From positions 186,001 to 250,000 of the forward strand of contig JAQFVV010000559.1 in the NCBI GenBank assembly GCA_028023455.1: DNA of 64,000 nucleotides, given 5' to 3'. Made by a program: the position numbers and the translations under genes. Positions 43,874 to 57,338 of this stretch are shown one piece after another (position 1 is the first letter of the stretch; every line of letters begins with the position of its first letter). This DNA comes from Epiperipatus broadwayi. Lineage: Eukaryota; Onychophora; Udeonychophora; Euonychophora; Peripatidae. Under the pieces are notes generated by a model. It saw only the letters and a list, made by a program, of their open reading frames with translations. It was not told the DNA's origin and searched no databases.

Positions 43874-46492
43874 TGTAACAGTCAGAAAACATGTGATTAG
43901 TTAACATTGTGCAGAATTCGACCACCACACATAACGGCAGCACCATTGAGGTAGCGAAGCCACCCATAGTACTGAGTTCTAACATAGTTTATTGGTTCCA
44001 CAATACAATCTATGAAACAACGCATCTGATGCGACATTAGTAAATATTTTTTTAGGCACGGTGGTCAGGGTATGCATGAGATTCATGATTTTACTTCGAG
44101 TTAGCCAATCAGAACATAAATCTTACACTAATATTAATTAAACACTTATATTTACAAATCGAAGAAACATATTGAATGGGTATCGAATAAATAAAACATA
44201 ACTGCAAACGTATAGTTTGAAATTATTTATTGAAACATTTTAATAAATTATTTACTAATAATATTTGATAATATTTAAATTGAATAACGGAATTTTCCGA
44301 TACTTTTATTCAAGAAATACATTTATTTATTTAGTAACATTTATGTGAAATCATTTTATCAATAATACTTTTATTTAAGATCTCAGTAGTGGTACTTCTG
44401 ATACTGTTCATGTTTACAAAAAAGAAATACATTTATTTGATGACATAACCTAGCTACATAAAATTCTTGAGCAAGTATTTCTAAGGCATGCCTTTAGGGA
44501 TTTATTACTTTTGCAATGCAAGAGTCTAATATAAGATTTATAATATTAGCGGCGGACATATATTTATTTAATTAAAGATATTTACTAATAACTAAGGGCT
44601 AACATTTATTTGAGAGTGAATTATGAAGATAATGCAGGGACGGAGTGATACATAGAATAATAAAGTTAGTTAAAGAAACATGTGGTACTCTTTAGAAAGA
44701 CGATATGGAATGGCAGTATATTTAAACTGCAAAGCCATGAATGAGTTTATAAGAATGACGGGCTGGCATTTGCCATCAGCCCAAAGAAATAAGGTGTCAC
44801 ATAAGCATAACCAGGGACAAGTGGTTCGTGCCGCCATTGCCTGTGGCTGCGTGACTTTCGTCAAGCCCTACGGAAGCATTTATTATGTCTGCTTGTATAG
44901 GATGACTAAGGTTAATTTCAACCCTATTGAATCTGGAATATTCAAGGCTTGGAATGGGTCATCGCATCTCTAAAACGTAACGCATGTATAATGTATAGAC
45001 GATTCTGGTAAGATTTAAATATATTTTCTAACTCGGGCCTACATTATCAACATTTAATAAAGAATGTTAGCGACTCTCAAAGAAATGCAATTTTATGGAA
45101 TTGTTAATTAAGATTTAATAAATATAAAACATATATAAACTGGGTAATTATTACAACTAATACACCAGCCATTTGCTAAGTAGTAGATCCCTGCATTACA
45201 ATAAATGAAGCATTGAATGCGTGTTGATTTATATTGAAAATATTAAGTTATTTATGAAAGTAAATATTATTGAAAATTTGACACGCATTCACTGTTTCAA
45301 GCGATCATAGATTTAAACTTAGAAAAATATGAGCATGTGATAATTATATAATAAAATGTAGATTTTAGAAATACACACCCAAGAAAGTTAGAGTTAGGCA
45401 GGCTAGATTATTAAAGGACTTTACATTAAAAAAATTTAATAATTAATTTTAGTTTTACAAACGAGAATTTACAGTTTATAAGTTAGATACAGAATGAATA
45501 AGCTATAGCGGGATATTAGTAGAGGACTCTAGAGAATTTGGACACAGGTACCTGTTTATGAGAAGTTTTCCGATTCCGTGATCAGTAGCAAATTGTTCAT
45601 GATTCTAGCATTAGCAGTTCTTTATAGCATTTGGATGATTCGTGCAATTTAACAGCAACAGCTTTCAAATTATTTTAGGCAGCAGTCTTCATGGTTGAAT
45701 TTATGAAGGGAAATGGAAGGTTTGGCATCCGATAGGCCATCTCCCGGGCGGAGAATAGTCTGGGTGCTTTTACTTGATCATACCATGGCAGGAAAAATTT
45801 ATTTAATATCTTGGAGACTCTCCTGATCGAGAGCAGAGCTAAAGTTAAAGTGCCTGTTTCTAGCAAGTCTAAGATGGCCTCTTTCTAAGATCTTATCTTT
45901 CACATTTTTGTCATAGTTTATTTTTGGATTCCACTTAATCTGCCCTGAGGTTAATCAATGCGTTTTTTTTGTTAATTCTAATTATAGAGACAGCTGCCTT
46001 TCTATTGTTTACATTTACATTTTACATTTAATTTTTATAATTACATTTTAGGGAATTTTTCTTTTTAATTAATCTATTATCTCTCACTGACCTATTCTTT
46101 TTAAAATTTCAAAGACAAAAAGGAAACATACGATTTTTTTTACTTTTAATTAAATATTACAATCTATTTCTAAATTATTATTAAATGAAATTTAAACAAA
46201 GCAATAAATAATGGATTTTACAATTTAAAATAAATGATTAAAATTATATATTTTTTTTTATAACTAAAAGAAGAAATCTAAATTATATTATTTATCTTTA
46301 TTTATTGCCATAAATTTGAGATCGAAATGTGTGCATGTTTATGGTGAATTCTACATATATCTATACATTTTTAATATTGCCACACACACAATTTGATACC
46401 AAAAAGTTTAAATTTGGGTAGGATAGACTGGTGAGTGAGAGACGATAGAAAAAGGTGAAACTTAAGATTCGAAGACGAATCTTACTGTTTCA
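43874..46492 (-). mobile_element. Ty3/gypsy 5' LTR (2619 bp)
   Basis: Colinear with 36040-38624, beginning TGTAACAGTCAG and ending CTTACTGTTTCA on the + strand. It has a short extra segment near 45033-45070 (TACATTATCAACATTTAATA) absent from the other LTR. A + strand frame at 44680-44973 (97 residues) is interrupted in the other LTR and is antisense to the element, so I do not call it a gene. Confidence 0.9.
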
Positions 46493-46496
46493 TGGT
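46493..46496. repeat. Right target duplication of gypsy element
   Basis: TGGT, identical to 36036-36039. Confidence 0.65.
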
Positions 46497-46916
46497 GATT
46501 ATGTGATGTATAATGGTTTAACACCAATCCTGACTAATAGGATAGTAGTGGCTATGGTTGTTAAAAAGCCAAAGACACCAAAATGTATGGATGCTGAACT
46601 GAGTTCAGACCCATAAGACTATATAAGCTATTGAGCTTATATTGAACATATTGTGTTTTCAATTTCATTCTCATAGTTTTGTAGTTAAGTAGAGATAAAA
46701 GGTGGCTACTAGAGGGTTACATTAGATCCTAATATCTAGGTGCAGTGCTCTCAGATCCAAGGCTCCTCGGTGACAAAGGCCACAAGACAGAAACTAGTGT
46801 GGGGATATTGGATAAGTAGGCACTAGATGGGGATTTTATGCACAAGCATTCTGGCATCCATTGATTACTCTTGTTGGCACAGGGTGGCACTACTGTATGG
46901 AGAGTTTTGCATGTTT
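46497..46916 (+). mobile_element. ACAGGC-family, continuation and second direct copy
   Basis: Continues the unit broken at 36039, then starts another unit at GAGTTCAGACCCATAAGACT (46601). It ends GTATGGAGAGTTTTGCATGTTT directly before the 14-bp target repeat. This end is the reverse of the AAACAGGCAAAAC terminus at 18842. Confidence 0.7.
46764..46806 (+). ncRNA. Hammerhead-like motif, second direct copy
   Basis: TCCTCG, GTGACAA at the CTGATGA position, AGGCCACAAGACA, intact GAA (46790-46792), ACTAGT helix III, G in place of the cleavage-site C, then TGGGGA. The GAA lost in the other copies is present here. Confidence 0.4.
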
Positions 46917-46930
46917 AATGTACATTAATC
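46917..46930. repeat. Right target duplication of ACAGGC array
   Basis: AATGTACATTAATC, identical to 35218-35231. Confidence 0.75.
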
Positions 46931-49467
46931 CTATAATTTGTGTTAATTAAAGGATTAGTAAATATGTTTGACTAATTAAATTTAATAAATGTAAAATAGA
47001 AGTTAGTTGATGCTTAGACTATAAATAGTGATTTTAGATAAACTGATTTGTATTAGATTGGAGTGAATGCAGAAAGACAGCTTCTAGTTCTATCCATGTT
47101 AGTTGAGTTTAAACTCACAGTAAGGGATGTTTTCCCGTGGTTTATAGCCCATATGTATGTATTAAACCATTGTCTGACTAAAGGCCATCAAATTATAAAA
47201 ACTAAGTGGATCTGATTGGCCACCAATATTTACCTTATAAATGTACTGCCCCAGACATGACAATAAAAAGGCCAGATTCCAATGCAAGGTTTATTTATAC
47301 ACTACTTTATATATATGCAGAAGAAGCACAGACAAAAAATATGCTATCACCACACATATATTTGTGAATATAGTTTTATAGAATGAAAAAAAAAGAAATC
47401 TATTCCACATAATTTTACTTTGACTTTTTTAAAAAAGAGAAATTTTTTTTTTTTAGAATTACTGAAACTTTTTGAAGCAACTGGGCAAATAAAATCCTTT
47501 CTAAAAGTTTGGAAAAAGAGGTCAACAGTAAAAAAAAAAAACTTTACCTTTTAGTGTGTTTATTGGGGGATTTTTTTAATTTTTTTTAGTTTTTTTGTGT
47601 TGTTGTGGGTAAGGGGATTAAGCTAGACTTTTAAAGATTATTTACAATTTAAGAGTTGTCCAAAAATAAAAGTACAATAAATGAATTTATAAGGCAAAAT
47701 TAATTAAAATTTATATATATATTTTTTATTATAATGCATACTGGTATGTATGTGTGCATATTGTATATTCATTTATCATTTAATTATTTATATATTATTA
47801 ACATAGAATAGAGGGAATAGATTTAACAAATTTATTATTGACAAATGAAATATAAACCCTTGCATGCAGACCTATCTACTAGTTTACATATGTATCTAAA
47901 ATCATTTACTATGTATTATTAAAATAGAATAATTTTAAACCCTTATTAATGATTGAAACAGTTTCTATTCTTATGTATAAATGCATATATAATGTGATTG
48001 TTTAGTATTTATATATTTATATATCTGTAAGCTATACTGTGGTATTTTCAATCTATAAAAACATTTTCAAATATTTGTGTATAGTCAAAATCAAAATCAC
48101 GTATTTGTATTATAGGGTACTTTTCAGACCTTTGCTTTTTATTCTTATTTCTAATGAATGAATGTATTAATCATTATTGTTATTATCGTGCAGTTATTGA
48201 TACTGAAACAGATAGCCTCAAACAACAATATTTGCTATATATATAGACAAATGACTTGGGGGCAAAACCGTGTGTTATATGTCTACATCATACAACTGTG
48301 AAAACATTATATATATATATATATGAGCAATATCAGTGTGTGGACATCCAACTATTCTTATAAAATTATTTATTTGTCACTAAGGTCATAAAATTCACTT
48401 TTATCATAATCACTCTCATATTCACTTAGAATCATTGGGTGTTTCCCTCAGAAATGATAATTCTGCAACTTTTGAAGACATTACTATTATTATAACTCAT
48501 ATTTGCATAAAAAATTTAATAATGTAAATTTTTCCAATTGCTTTTATTGATTTTTTAACGGAGAACAAATTCTGAAGACGACAGTATCTTATGGATAGTC
48601 AGCAAATATCAATCATCTTGATTCTATTACTTTCTAAAGGATAAATTCATTTTAAGGCATTTTTCTTCTTATGACACTTCATGAAAACTCATCACTAATG
48701 TCATCAAGTATCAAAATTGACATGGTGTTGAAATTTTTTCAAATATTATAATAATTATAAAGTAAATATTACATTTTAAAGAAGAATTTGATAGATTTAT
48801 CATAAATCCACTTTTGTTAATTCACCTTAAAAAAAACTTTAAATAAAAAAATAATTCATTTTCTGAAAGACTGTTATCACTAACTTAGTTGATGACATTT
48901 ATGGCATACTGTTTTTATTTACATGTTACTTTTTAAATATTTAAAGTCATATATATTTTCTTAGAATTTTATTTATTTATAAAATTAAATTTAAAAAAAT
49001 CAAATCCAATTTATTGAGTTTTAGTATAAAATAAAGGTTTCATACAGAAAAAAGGTTGAGCATTATCAAAATCTCTCACCAGGTGAAACAATAGAAAATG
49101 TCACATCGTTAAAGACTTAAAGACACATACTTCACTGAACTTTATAGATTTGATAATTAGATTTATAGATAGCCTGCCCATTCATGGTACTGATCGTACA
49201 AAATAGCATTAATATAATTATACTACAATTTTAATATGTTTATTACTGGAATTATTTTAGCAGATACTTATGTGTCTGTATATGAGATATCAATAACTGC
49301 TTTTATATTCTCTAATTCTGATTATTTTCTATTGGTTGTATTCTTATGGAAATGATTTTCCATCACTCTATAATCATCTCTCTTACATACCATTATAATA
49401 TATAATAATTAAAAAAGCAAGTCATATATAACATAACATTACTTTTAAAAAGCTTGTAGTTACAAAA

Positions 49468-49611
49468 ATGCACACAGAGAGCATATCAATAGCTCGAAAC
49501 CAAGTTGGTCTGGAGATAGGAGTGTTTTGGGTAGAGATTTTAAATGTTTGCTCATACCACACTTATCAATTATGAGCTTGATTGAGCTATTGGTATGTTC
49601 TCTGTGTGCAT
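49468..49611. mobile_element. Foldback MITE (144 bp)
   Basis: ATGCACACAGAGAGCATATC AATAGCTC at the left is inverted at the right as GAGCTATTGGTATGTTCTCT GTGTGCAT. Arms of about 28 bases, three mismatches, unique centre. No obvious target duplication. Confidence 0.75.
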
Positions 49612-50148
49612 TATAATATATGTATACATATATGTGTATGTATATCAAATAATTTCACAGCATTCTTAAAGCTACACTCCATTTCCCTCTAAGCTATCAA
49701 AGCAGTGTGAAAAAAATATTGAGTGCAGTTTTAAGAGCATTGTGAAAATATTTGTTTAGTTAAATACTTGTTTTTAGCATACTTACTCTTTATACACAAA
49801 AATATATAAAATAAATAATGGAAGTTTATTTATAACTCTCTACAGTGCTAAATTTGAATAATTCTTGAATTATTAACCCCTACAATGCCATAAAAGTTGA
49901 TTGTAATTGTTCACAGAACACTTGTTTTGTTAAATAAAGTTAAATCCCATTGGTTGTTAGAGCCTAAAACACCCACAACCTATATAGTAGTAACTTTTTT
50001 CATAATTTATTTAATCTATACTATGAAGTTATTACTTCAGTAATGTTTTTGCATTGCTTTAAGATAGATAGTAGTATTAATTGCTTGATCACAATGTAAA
50101 TTAAGATTATGTAAAGTTACTATTTCAAAGTACTTTGAAAAAATGATT

Positions 50149-50156
50149 ATTTAGGC
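50149..50156. repeat. Left target duplication of hAT element
   Basis: ATTTAGGC, exact copy at 50643-50650. Confidence 0.85.
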
Positions 50157-50642
50157 CAGGGGTGGGCAAATAGTGGCCCGAGGGCCACATGTGGCCCTCT
50201 AACAGTTTTTATGCAGCCCTCCAAGACAATCAGGAAAATTCATCTTGAACTGAGATTTCCTTCCTGTGCATGACTGAAGATTCATCTCTTATTTTCCACT
50301 AGGATGGCCACATCAATACACATGCACAGTGTAGATACTATGTGCAGGGCTTTTCCAGTTGATCTACTTAATTTCAAATTTGTCTTTGCATTAGCAAATA
50401 TATACCTTTCCAACTTTAGTGAAACCATGAACCCTCCAAAAAAATCAGTGATGAATGTCATGTGTTTAATGAAGAATGGACAAAAAAATATTTCTTTGGT
50501 AATACAGGGTATAAAGCAGTGTGTTTATTGCATCATGAAAAAGGTGCAGCTCTCCTCTAACCTTCACTTTTACAAAGTGGCCCCCAATGTGGCCCTCCAC
50601 CAACCTCTGTGGCCCTTGAGCCAAAACAATTGCCCACCCCTG
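50157..50642 (+). mobile_element. hAT transposon deletion derivative with BED-type fragment
   Basis: Terminal inverted repeats CAGGGGTGGGCAAATAG and, from the other end, CAGGGGTGGGCAATTG are flanked by exact 8-bp duplications. Inside, one + frame (about 50436-50552) reads ISDECHVFNEEWTKKYFFGN then KAVCLLHHEKGAALL and a stop. This resembles the N-terminus of hAT transposases related to ZBED and GTF2I-repeat genes (DxxCRVFxxxWxxxYFF...KxVCLxC). The catalytic region is deleted. Confidence 0.85.
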
Positions 50643-50650
50643 ATTTAGGC
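50643..50650. repeat. Right target duplication of hAT element
   Basis: ATTTAGGC, identical to 50149-50156. Confidence 0.85.
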
Positions 50651-53633
50651 TATAATCTAGTCATATATGATAGAAATTGGCCAAATAAAGATATGTCTTA
50701 CAAAAACATAACATAGTTTTGTAGTTCATGAAGATAGTAAGTCTTAGAAATGCATCAGTCTGTCAGTTTACTTTGACTCTTCACCTGGGACAGTTGTTCT
50801 AGGTTAAATGCTTTCTAATTAAGTTTATTTAAATGGATTACTTCACACAATCAATATTTCGACTTCTCATAATCAATGCTTTTTTATTCTTTGTCTTAGA
50901 TAAGAAAAGTTCCTCTAACACATTATCAGCTTTTTTTTTATTTTTTATTTTATATTACTCTGACAACTGATCAATGACTTTTTGGGCATATTATTTTAAA
51001 ATTTTTATTTCGAATTTTTTTTGACAATATAATGGATTATAAATATGTAAGTCTTGTATTCTTATTCCTAACTTTGACTATTTGAAATTCTCTGAGTAAT
51101 CTTTTCCCAAAATCCAACTTTCATATATCATTTTTATACATATTTTAAATTGATTTGTACAAATGCTTATTACAGGAGATTTATAAATAAGTCACTTGGA
51201 GTCAGTCTGAATAATTACAAACTTTGTTAGGGATAAAATTTTACCCAGAAATAGCTTTTCTATTAATTTTATAAGAATTCTGCTTAATGTCTAATTGTAA
51301 TAAATCTATTGAATGCTGGTTTCTTTGTGTTATCGATGAATAAAAACTGCAAATTTTGTCTTTTGCAGTCATTTCTGTTTTGTTATTTGTCTTTATATTT
51401 AATTGAAATTTCATACATCTTTAGTTCTCCATTTTTGAATGTGCATAGGTCAACAATTTGTCTAGAGTTTTTCTTTTCACACAATCTAAATATTTTATTA
51501 TATATTCAGTATACTAACTGAGTAGTAGTATCTGACTTTTTTGACAATACAAAATTAGTCTATTTTACCATAATCTATTTTAACTATAGATTTTAATTTA
51601 ATGTATGATTTCCTGTGATCTGCTACATATTGGAAGAATTAACTAAATCAAAAACCTCATTGTAATCAATAAATTGCACTTTCACTTCTTTCTGTTAATT
51701 TTTTGGCCCTTTCAATTATTTAGAGTATGAGAAATGTTCCCATTAAAAAATAGCATTTATATTTGGAGACCCTCCTTCAGTTTATTGCTGTAATCTGTGC
51801 AGAGGGATTTTCAACATAATTACATTTGCCCATGGCCCATTCTGCCAAAATTAGTTTCTTATAATAACCAATTGGAATAAACTGATTCTTGGATAAATAA
51901 AATTAAGATAATTCCTAGTAAACTAACTAATAAAGTAAATTCAAATAAAAGTGCAATTATTCAAGTAAAATATAAAAAACGTTACAATAAAAATAGTAAT
52001 TTATAGAAAGAAAAAACAAAAAAAGGATTAGGTTAGCATTGATATGGTGAACAAAATGATGATAAAACAAAATATATTCTGTAAAAGAAATGGAAATATA
52101 TATACAAAGAAAAAACTTATTTTTATTTTCTACTATCAATTTATTAAACAATTTATTAAATATAAAAGGGGGGGAGGCAAAAATAAGTGGAATCATTCTC
52201 TGGTTTACATACCTGTTATAGTAGATGCTTCTGCTGTTACATACTGCTTGCCAGAACCTTTCTGTACCAATCTGCCAAATGACATTGCTATGTGAAATTG
52301 TGATTCCATGTAGCACTTTTTTTTTGTAAAGTGCATTCCACATATTTTTCCAATTTTTTTAATGACTGAAAAGTTTGAACAGTGTGAAATTCTGTTTTCG
52401 TTTAGAGAAGATGGCAGGAAAAAACAGTTGTAATGCTTGAAACAGATGGCAAAAAAAAGCTGATCTCATAAAAACACAGGTTTATAAGTGGTTTAATTAG
52501 AATGTTAAATTTACCATGTCCCTAAAAAGTTTGGCAAGCATCTAAAGTCAAAAGAATGCTACTTTTTTCTCTCAGATTTAATTTGTAACAGTCAGGCATT
52601 TTATCTGTAAGTCCTGAAACATTTATCTGGTGTGGTAAAAAGTAAATGTCCCATTTTATGAAAATGAAAAGAGTGCAACTCCACTCTGACAAAGTTTCAT
52701 CTCTCAAAGCCTTGAGTGTGAAACACTTTTTAATTGAACTCAACATGACCCAGCTTATCTATCAGCCATATTCACTCAATCTTGCTTCATGCAATTTTTT
52801 TTAATCCTTTGAATGAAAAAATGTAACTTTTTGTGGACTTAGAAGTTGTGAAGAAAACCTACTGCGGGCATTAAAAGGCATCACTTTGAAAATGTTTCTG
52901 ACTACTTTGAAAAATGAGAAACATGTTTAGATTTGTGTATTGCATCAAATGGACAGTAATTTGAAAGTGAGTAAATTTATAATGCTTAAAAATAAATAAA
53001 CAGTTTTCTATTATAAAATTCTGGTTACTTTTGTGTATACCCTCATATATGTATGTATCAATGTAATTCTGAATGATAAAGACTTAATTTTAAAAGAACT
53101 TTAATTACAGAATATATGAATGTATTTATATTATTTATGATTATTTGAAAACTCTGGGAAAATTGTTTAAAAGTGTCTTGATTATATTTATCAAAATGCT
53201 TGAAAGAAATGTTGACTTGATCTATTTATTTTGCGATATTGTTGACACAAACATTTCTAACAAATTGTATGATGACTATCAAATTAAGTACTTTTCTATA
53301 TATAAAAAATAAAATGTAGTTAACATTTCAATTAACTATATTTTAAACTTTTTCTATAAAATTTTGTAAATTTTTATTCATACTTTGCTAAAAAAACAAC
53401 AACTGTCAAATTCAAATACTACAGCCAAAACATAATGCAAACTAACATATTTTTTAAGTACAGTATATATCTGTAAGAAAACTCCTTCAAGAAATTCCTC
53501 CTCAAACAATTTTAAATCATCATTTTTTATTCATGATAGTATTAAAATAACTATACACACATATATATTTTATTGTAATTAATTGGGATGAGTATACTTT
53601 CAGTGCTTGCATATCATAATCATGGTTATTCTG

Positions 53634-53799
53634 TTGAGAAAACTCATTTTTTGATCATTTAAATACTGCTAAATCTTTGGTTCATTAAGTATTCATTTTG
53701 TATGCAATATGTTTCATTACGTATTCATTTTGTGTGCAATACGTAAGCAGAATCAAAGATCTAATAATATTCAAATGAGCAAAAAATGAACCTTCTCAA
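53634..53799. mobile_element. Foldback MITE with central tandem repeat (166 bp)
   Basis: The left arm TTGAGAAAACTCATTTTTTG ATCATTTAAATACTGCTAAATC is inverted in the right arm ending GCAAAAAATGAACCTTCTCAA. The centre is two 31-bp units, TTCATTA(A/C)GTATTCATTT TGT(A/G)TGCAATA(T/C)G. Confidence 0.7.
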
Positions 53800-55333
53800 T
53801 TCCAGTAACTATATATATAAACTCTGTTTGGCAATTTATATTAGTATCAATAATGGCAGAGTATCAAAATATTATAATTCAAATTTGCATACATTGTTTG
53901 TTTTGTTATGAAGTGGTTTCTTTCTTCTTTATAACATATCAGTGAAGATCACCACAATCATATAAAAAATGAATTTAAAACAAGCTTTGTGAGCTCTGTC
54001 CCCCCCCCCCCAGCCATATATAAAAACGGTTTTTGAAGAGAAATTTTTTCCGTAGACAAAAAATGGATCAGATTATTATTATTAAGACTTTAAAAAGACT
54101 TGAATGCATAACATGCAGAAAAATTCTCCGCAGATGTGTTTGATTTATGTTAGTGTCACACATTTAAGATCAGAGCTAATGTGTTAAAAGGAATAAATAA
54201 TTGAAAGACTAATTCATTAGTTCGATAGAAATGTATTCTCTCATATGGATGTGAACATATGTAGACAAGTAAACATTGAACAAACAACTGCATATATATA
54301 AATCCATCTACATAAAATTCAATTTTCAATAATCAAATATAATTTTAACTACAAGCGAATAATGACATTATTAATTGCAGTTATTTGAGACTTAGGCAAT
54401 TTATAGGTGTCCATTGCACTTATATGATTATCATTATTTCTTTATCTTTTCTTCTTAATAATAACTTATATAAAATTCATAAAATTAGTATACATATGTG
54501 GTATATAATAATTATGTTGTTTTTAAAAAAGAAATTAATAAGTAAAGAGAACTTATTACAAATTCATTTCTTTTTTTTTTTAATTAACAGTTCCTTTCAA
54601 AACAGTACCCCGATAATAATCATTATTTATAAATCGAAATTATTTAAAATAAAATAACTGAAGCTGGATATATGTATATGCTTTCACATATATATACTTC
54701 ATATTCATAAATTAAAAATCACAAGAAATTTTAAATTTAAAAGTTTAAAAAAAAAATAAATAAATAAAAGTTATATAGATATTTTACATGCACAAATAAA
54801 TGTATATAGTATAACTAATTATAAAGTTATTTTGTTAATCAAGTTAATAAACTAATAATCAGCTTTTTAAGCTAATGCACATGCGCTTTGTGGATCTTAA
54901 CAATAAATGAATACTCTCATTTTCCAATACAAAATAAAGTCTTTGTGAAAGAATAGAATGAATCCACCTATTCTTTTTTTTTTTTCTATTATTAGTTTAT
55001 TACAATTCAAAAACATCGCAGCTATATAAAATAAATATCTCATTTAAATCAAGTTAAATAAAATAGTTTTTAAAAAGTTGTAAAAGCTAATTAATTCTAA
55101 ATTTAGTTTTAAAACAGGTTAAAAGCAAAAGGTGTTTTAACAATAATTAAAAGCAGAAATGGCATTCTGGGAAAAAGTAATTGAAATGCTTGTAAACAGA
55201 TTGATAGATTAAATTAAGAAGATAAATAAATAGCATGACTTAGTTAAAAAGGCTCTTATTCCTGTTCAAAGATAAGAACTCGCAAATAAGCTTTTAGGCA
55301 GATAATCAGCAGATTACAGTGGATTCGCTAGAA

Positions 55334-55440
55334 CAGAGGTGTCCAACAAGTCGATCATGATCCACCGGTTGATCGCAAAGCCATTTTTGGTCGATCGTGA
55401 GGCCAATCTGGCACGAACTGCCAGGGTAACCTGTGAAACA
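55334..55440 (+). mobile_element. hAT-like terminal fragment
   Basis: Starts CAGAGGTGTCCAACAAGTCG, a typical hAT end (CAGxGGTGTCC), with GATCATGATCC and CCAGGGTAACCTGTGAAAC. No matching right end was found, so this is a truncated end. Whether the direct repeat at 55517 belongs to it is unclear. Confidence 0.45.
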
Positions 55441-55516
55441 AATTAAGTCAAGATTTTTGTTTTTGTTCTAAATTTTTTTCCAATTCCAGATAGGTAAAGT
55501 CCACTAAGCTGTATCA

Positions 55517-55777
55517 TTATTACACTGTAATAAGAAGTATGGACTTTAAACAAATTTATCATTAATCATTATCTCTGAACTAGTAAAAATATATTAATAA
55601 ATAATTATTAGTTTAAATCTGTTTATGAGCATTTATGGTGAGAGCTTACTGTGTTTTTTCCTTTAGCAAATCATAATTTAAATAGTGATAATTTTAAAGT
55701 AATAATTTTATACTACTCAGTTTAAGCATATTTTCATAATCTCTAGCCATGCTATTAAAAGTTGTATATTAATTTAA
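55517..55777 (+). repeat. Direct repeat, copy A
   Basis: Matches 56239-56498 over 260 bases: TTATTACACTGTAATAAGAA, GGTGAGAGCTTACTGTGTT, GCTATTAAAAGTTGTATATT. About 722 bases separate the copies. The origin is not known. Confidence 0.75.
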
Positions 55778-56238
55778 TAACTCCAGCAAATACAAATAGT
55801 GCATACAATTTATTCAGCAGATAATTAATTCTCATATGCATTCTGGATACTATCTGTTTCCAATATTCGTTGTATGCTGTTATTAAGATTATTATTTTTC
55901 AATTGTTTGGCACATCTATGATGCAAGAGTAGAAAAGCCATTATCTGTTTTACTCTGTCAAGCTGGCATAGGGCAACCTGAAAAACCCATCTCCGAGTAC
56001 CAGAAAGAAGCTGTCTACATGTGAAGAAGCTACCTGATGTGTGTCCACTATGCATTAACCTATACGAATAATCTGATGTCCAACACTACAAAAGGAACCA
56101 GCCACCAAACCAAGACTCAATTAATATTTACACATCCTAAATAAATTAGGAATAGTGATTTAAACCTACCATTACCATAGCTATGGTTTAATGGAAATGC
56201 ACCAAAATAAATATGCTTAAAGGATTGAACATTAAATT

Positions 56239-56498
56239 ATTATACTATAATAAGAAATATGAACTTTAAACAAATTTCTTATTAATCATTATTTATCTCT
56301 GAGCTAGTAAAAATATGTTAATAAATAATTATTAGTTTAAATCTGTTTATGAGGATTTATGGTGAGAGCTTGCTGTGTTATTTTCTTTAGCAAACCATAA
56401 TTTAAATGGCAATAATTTTAAAGTAATATTTTTATAATATTCATTTCAAACATTTTTATAATCTCTGGCCGTGCTATTAAAGGTTGTATGTTAATCAA
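56239..56498 (+). repeat. Direct repeat, copy B
   Basis: Partner of 55517-55777: TTATTATACTATAATAAGAA, GGTGAGAGCTTGCTGTGTT, GCTATTAAAGGTTGTATGTT. The intervening 460 bases are single copy in this window. Could be a segmental duplication or the two ends of an LTR-like element; no TG...CA ends or coding region support the latter. Confidence 0.75.
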
Positions 56499-57129
56499 AT
56501 CAGTTACTTCCACTTTATTTAATATGTTTAAACAGTAAATTTTTAATTTGGAAGTCAGCTGCACTGCATAGACAGCCTAGTCAGTTTGAGCAAACTATTC
56601 TTGTGTTTTAAGTTGATATATTTGATAGAAATGGGTGGTTATTAACTGTCAATTCAGATTATGCTCATTACATCTGAAACTCATTTTTATGTAATGCATT
56701 AGTATTAAATGATTGTAAAACCATTTACAAATTGCTGGCCACCTACCTTCATTATTCTTTTAGTGCAATGATGGGTGGTAGACAAAAAGTTCCTATCATG
56801 TATTATCTGTTTTATTTTGTACATGTTTGTAGTGACATATTTGCAACTGACAGTCATTAGTACCAAATACTCTAAGAAATAGTATGTGGTAAAAAATTAA
56901 TTCCTACCATATGCATATAATTTATCATATATTGTTTCTTGTTTTGGAACTATTGTAGTACAAATGTTATTTCCCATATTTTACAATTATTTTATTATTT
57001 TAATTGCTTACTAATATCATAACCTAAAATTGATCCCAGTAGTCAATTACTTAAATCATTTTTAGTTTATAATATTGTAGTATCTTCATTTAGGAGGGTT
57101 GTTTAGTTTTAGAACAGTGATAGTGAGAG

Positions 57130-57338
57130 ATGCGAAAAGGTAGATATCTATGCAGTAGATTGGGATCCGTTCAAAAACTTTTAATGATAATATCCTAAAA
57201 ACGATTTACTCGCTGACGAAGAAGCTTCCAAATAAACAAAACCAAATTTCACTTAAAACTATTAAATGGGCCAAGCACTTTTGAGGTTTGCCCTCATATT
57301 CATGGCTGACGAAAGTAATAAATCTTTACGTAGTGTTA
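57130..57338 (-). other. Probable 3' untranslated tail of the Penelope-like fragment
   Basis: Lies directly after the stop of the GIY-YIG frame. It contains CTCGCTGACGAAGAAGCTTC on the + strand, reminiscent of Penelope terminal repeats, but a hammerhead fold does not close (helix I strands do not pair). Confidence 0.35.

Noticed and set aside
44680-44973. 97-residue + strand frame in the 5' LTR
   Set aside because: The matching stretch of the other LTR has a stop, it is antisense to the element, and I know no family that it matches.
57205-57260. CTGACGA followed by an AAGCTT hairpin as a further hammerhead
   Set aside because: GAA is absent and the bases flanking the core do not pair to form helix I.
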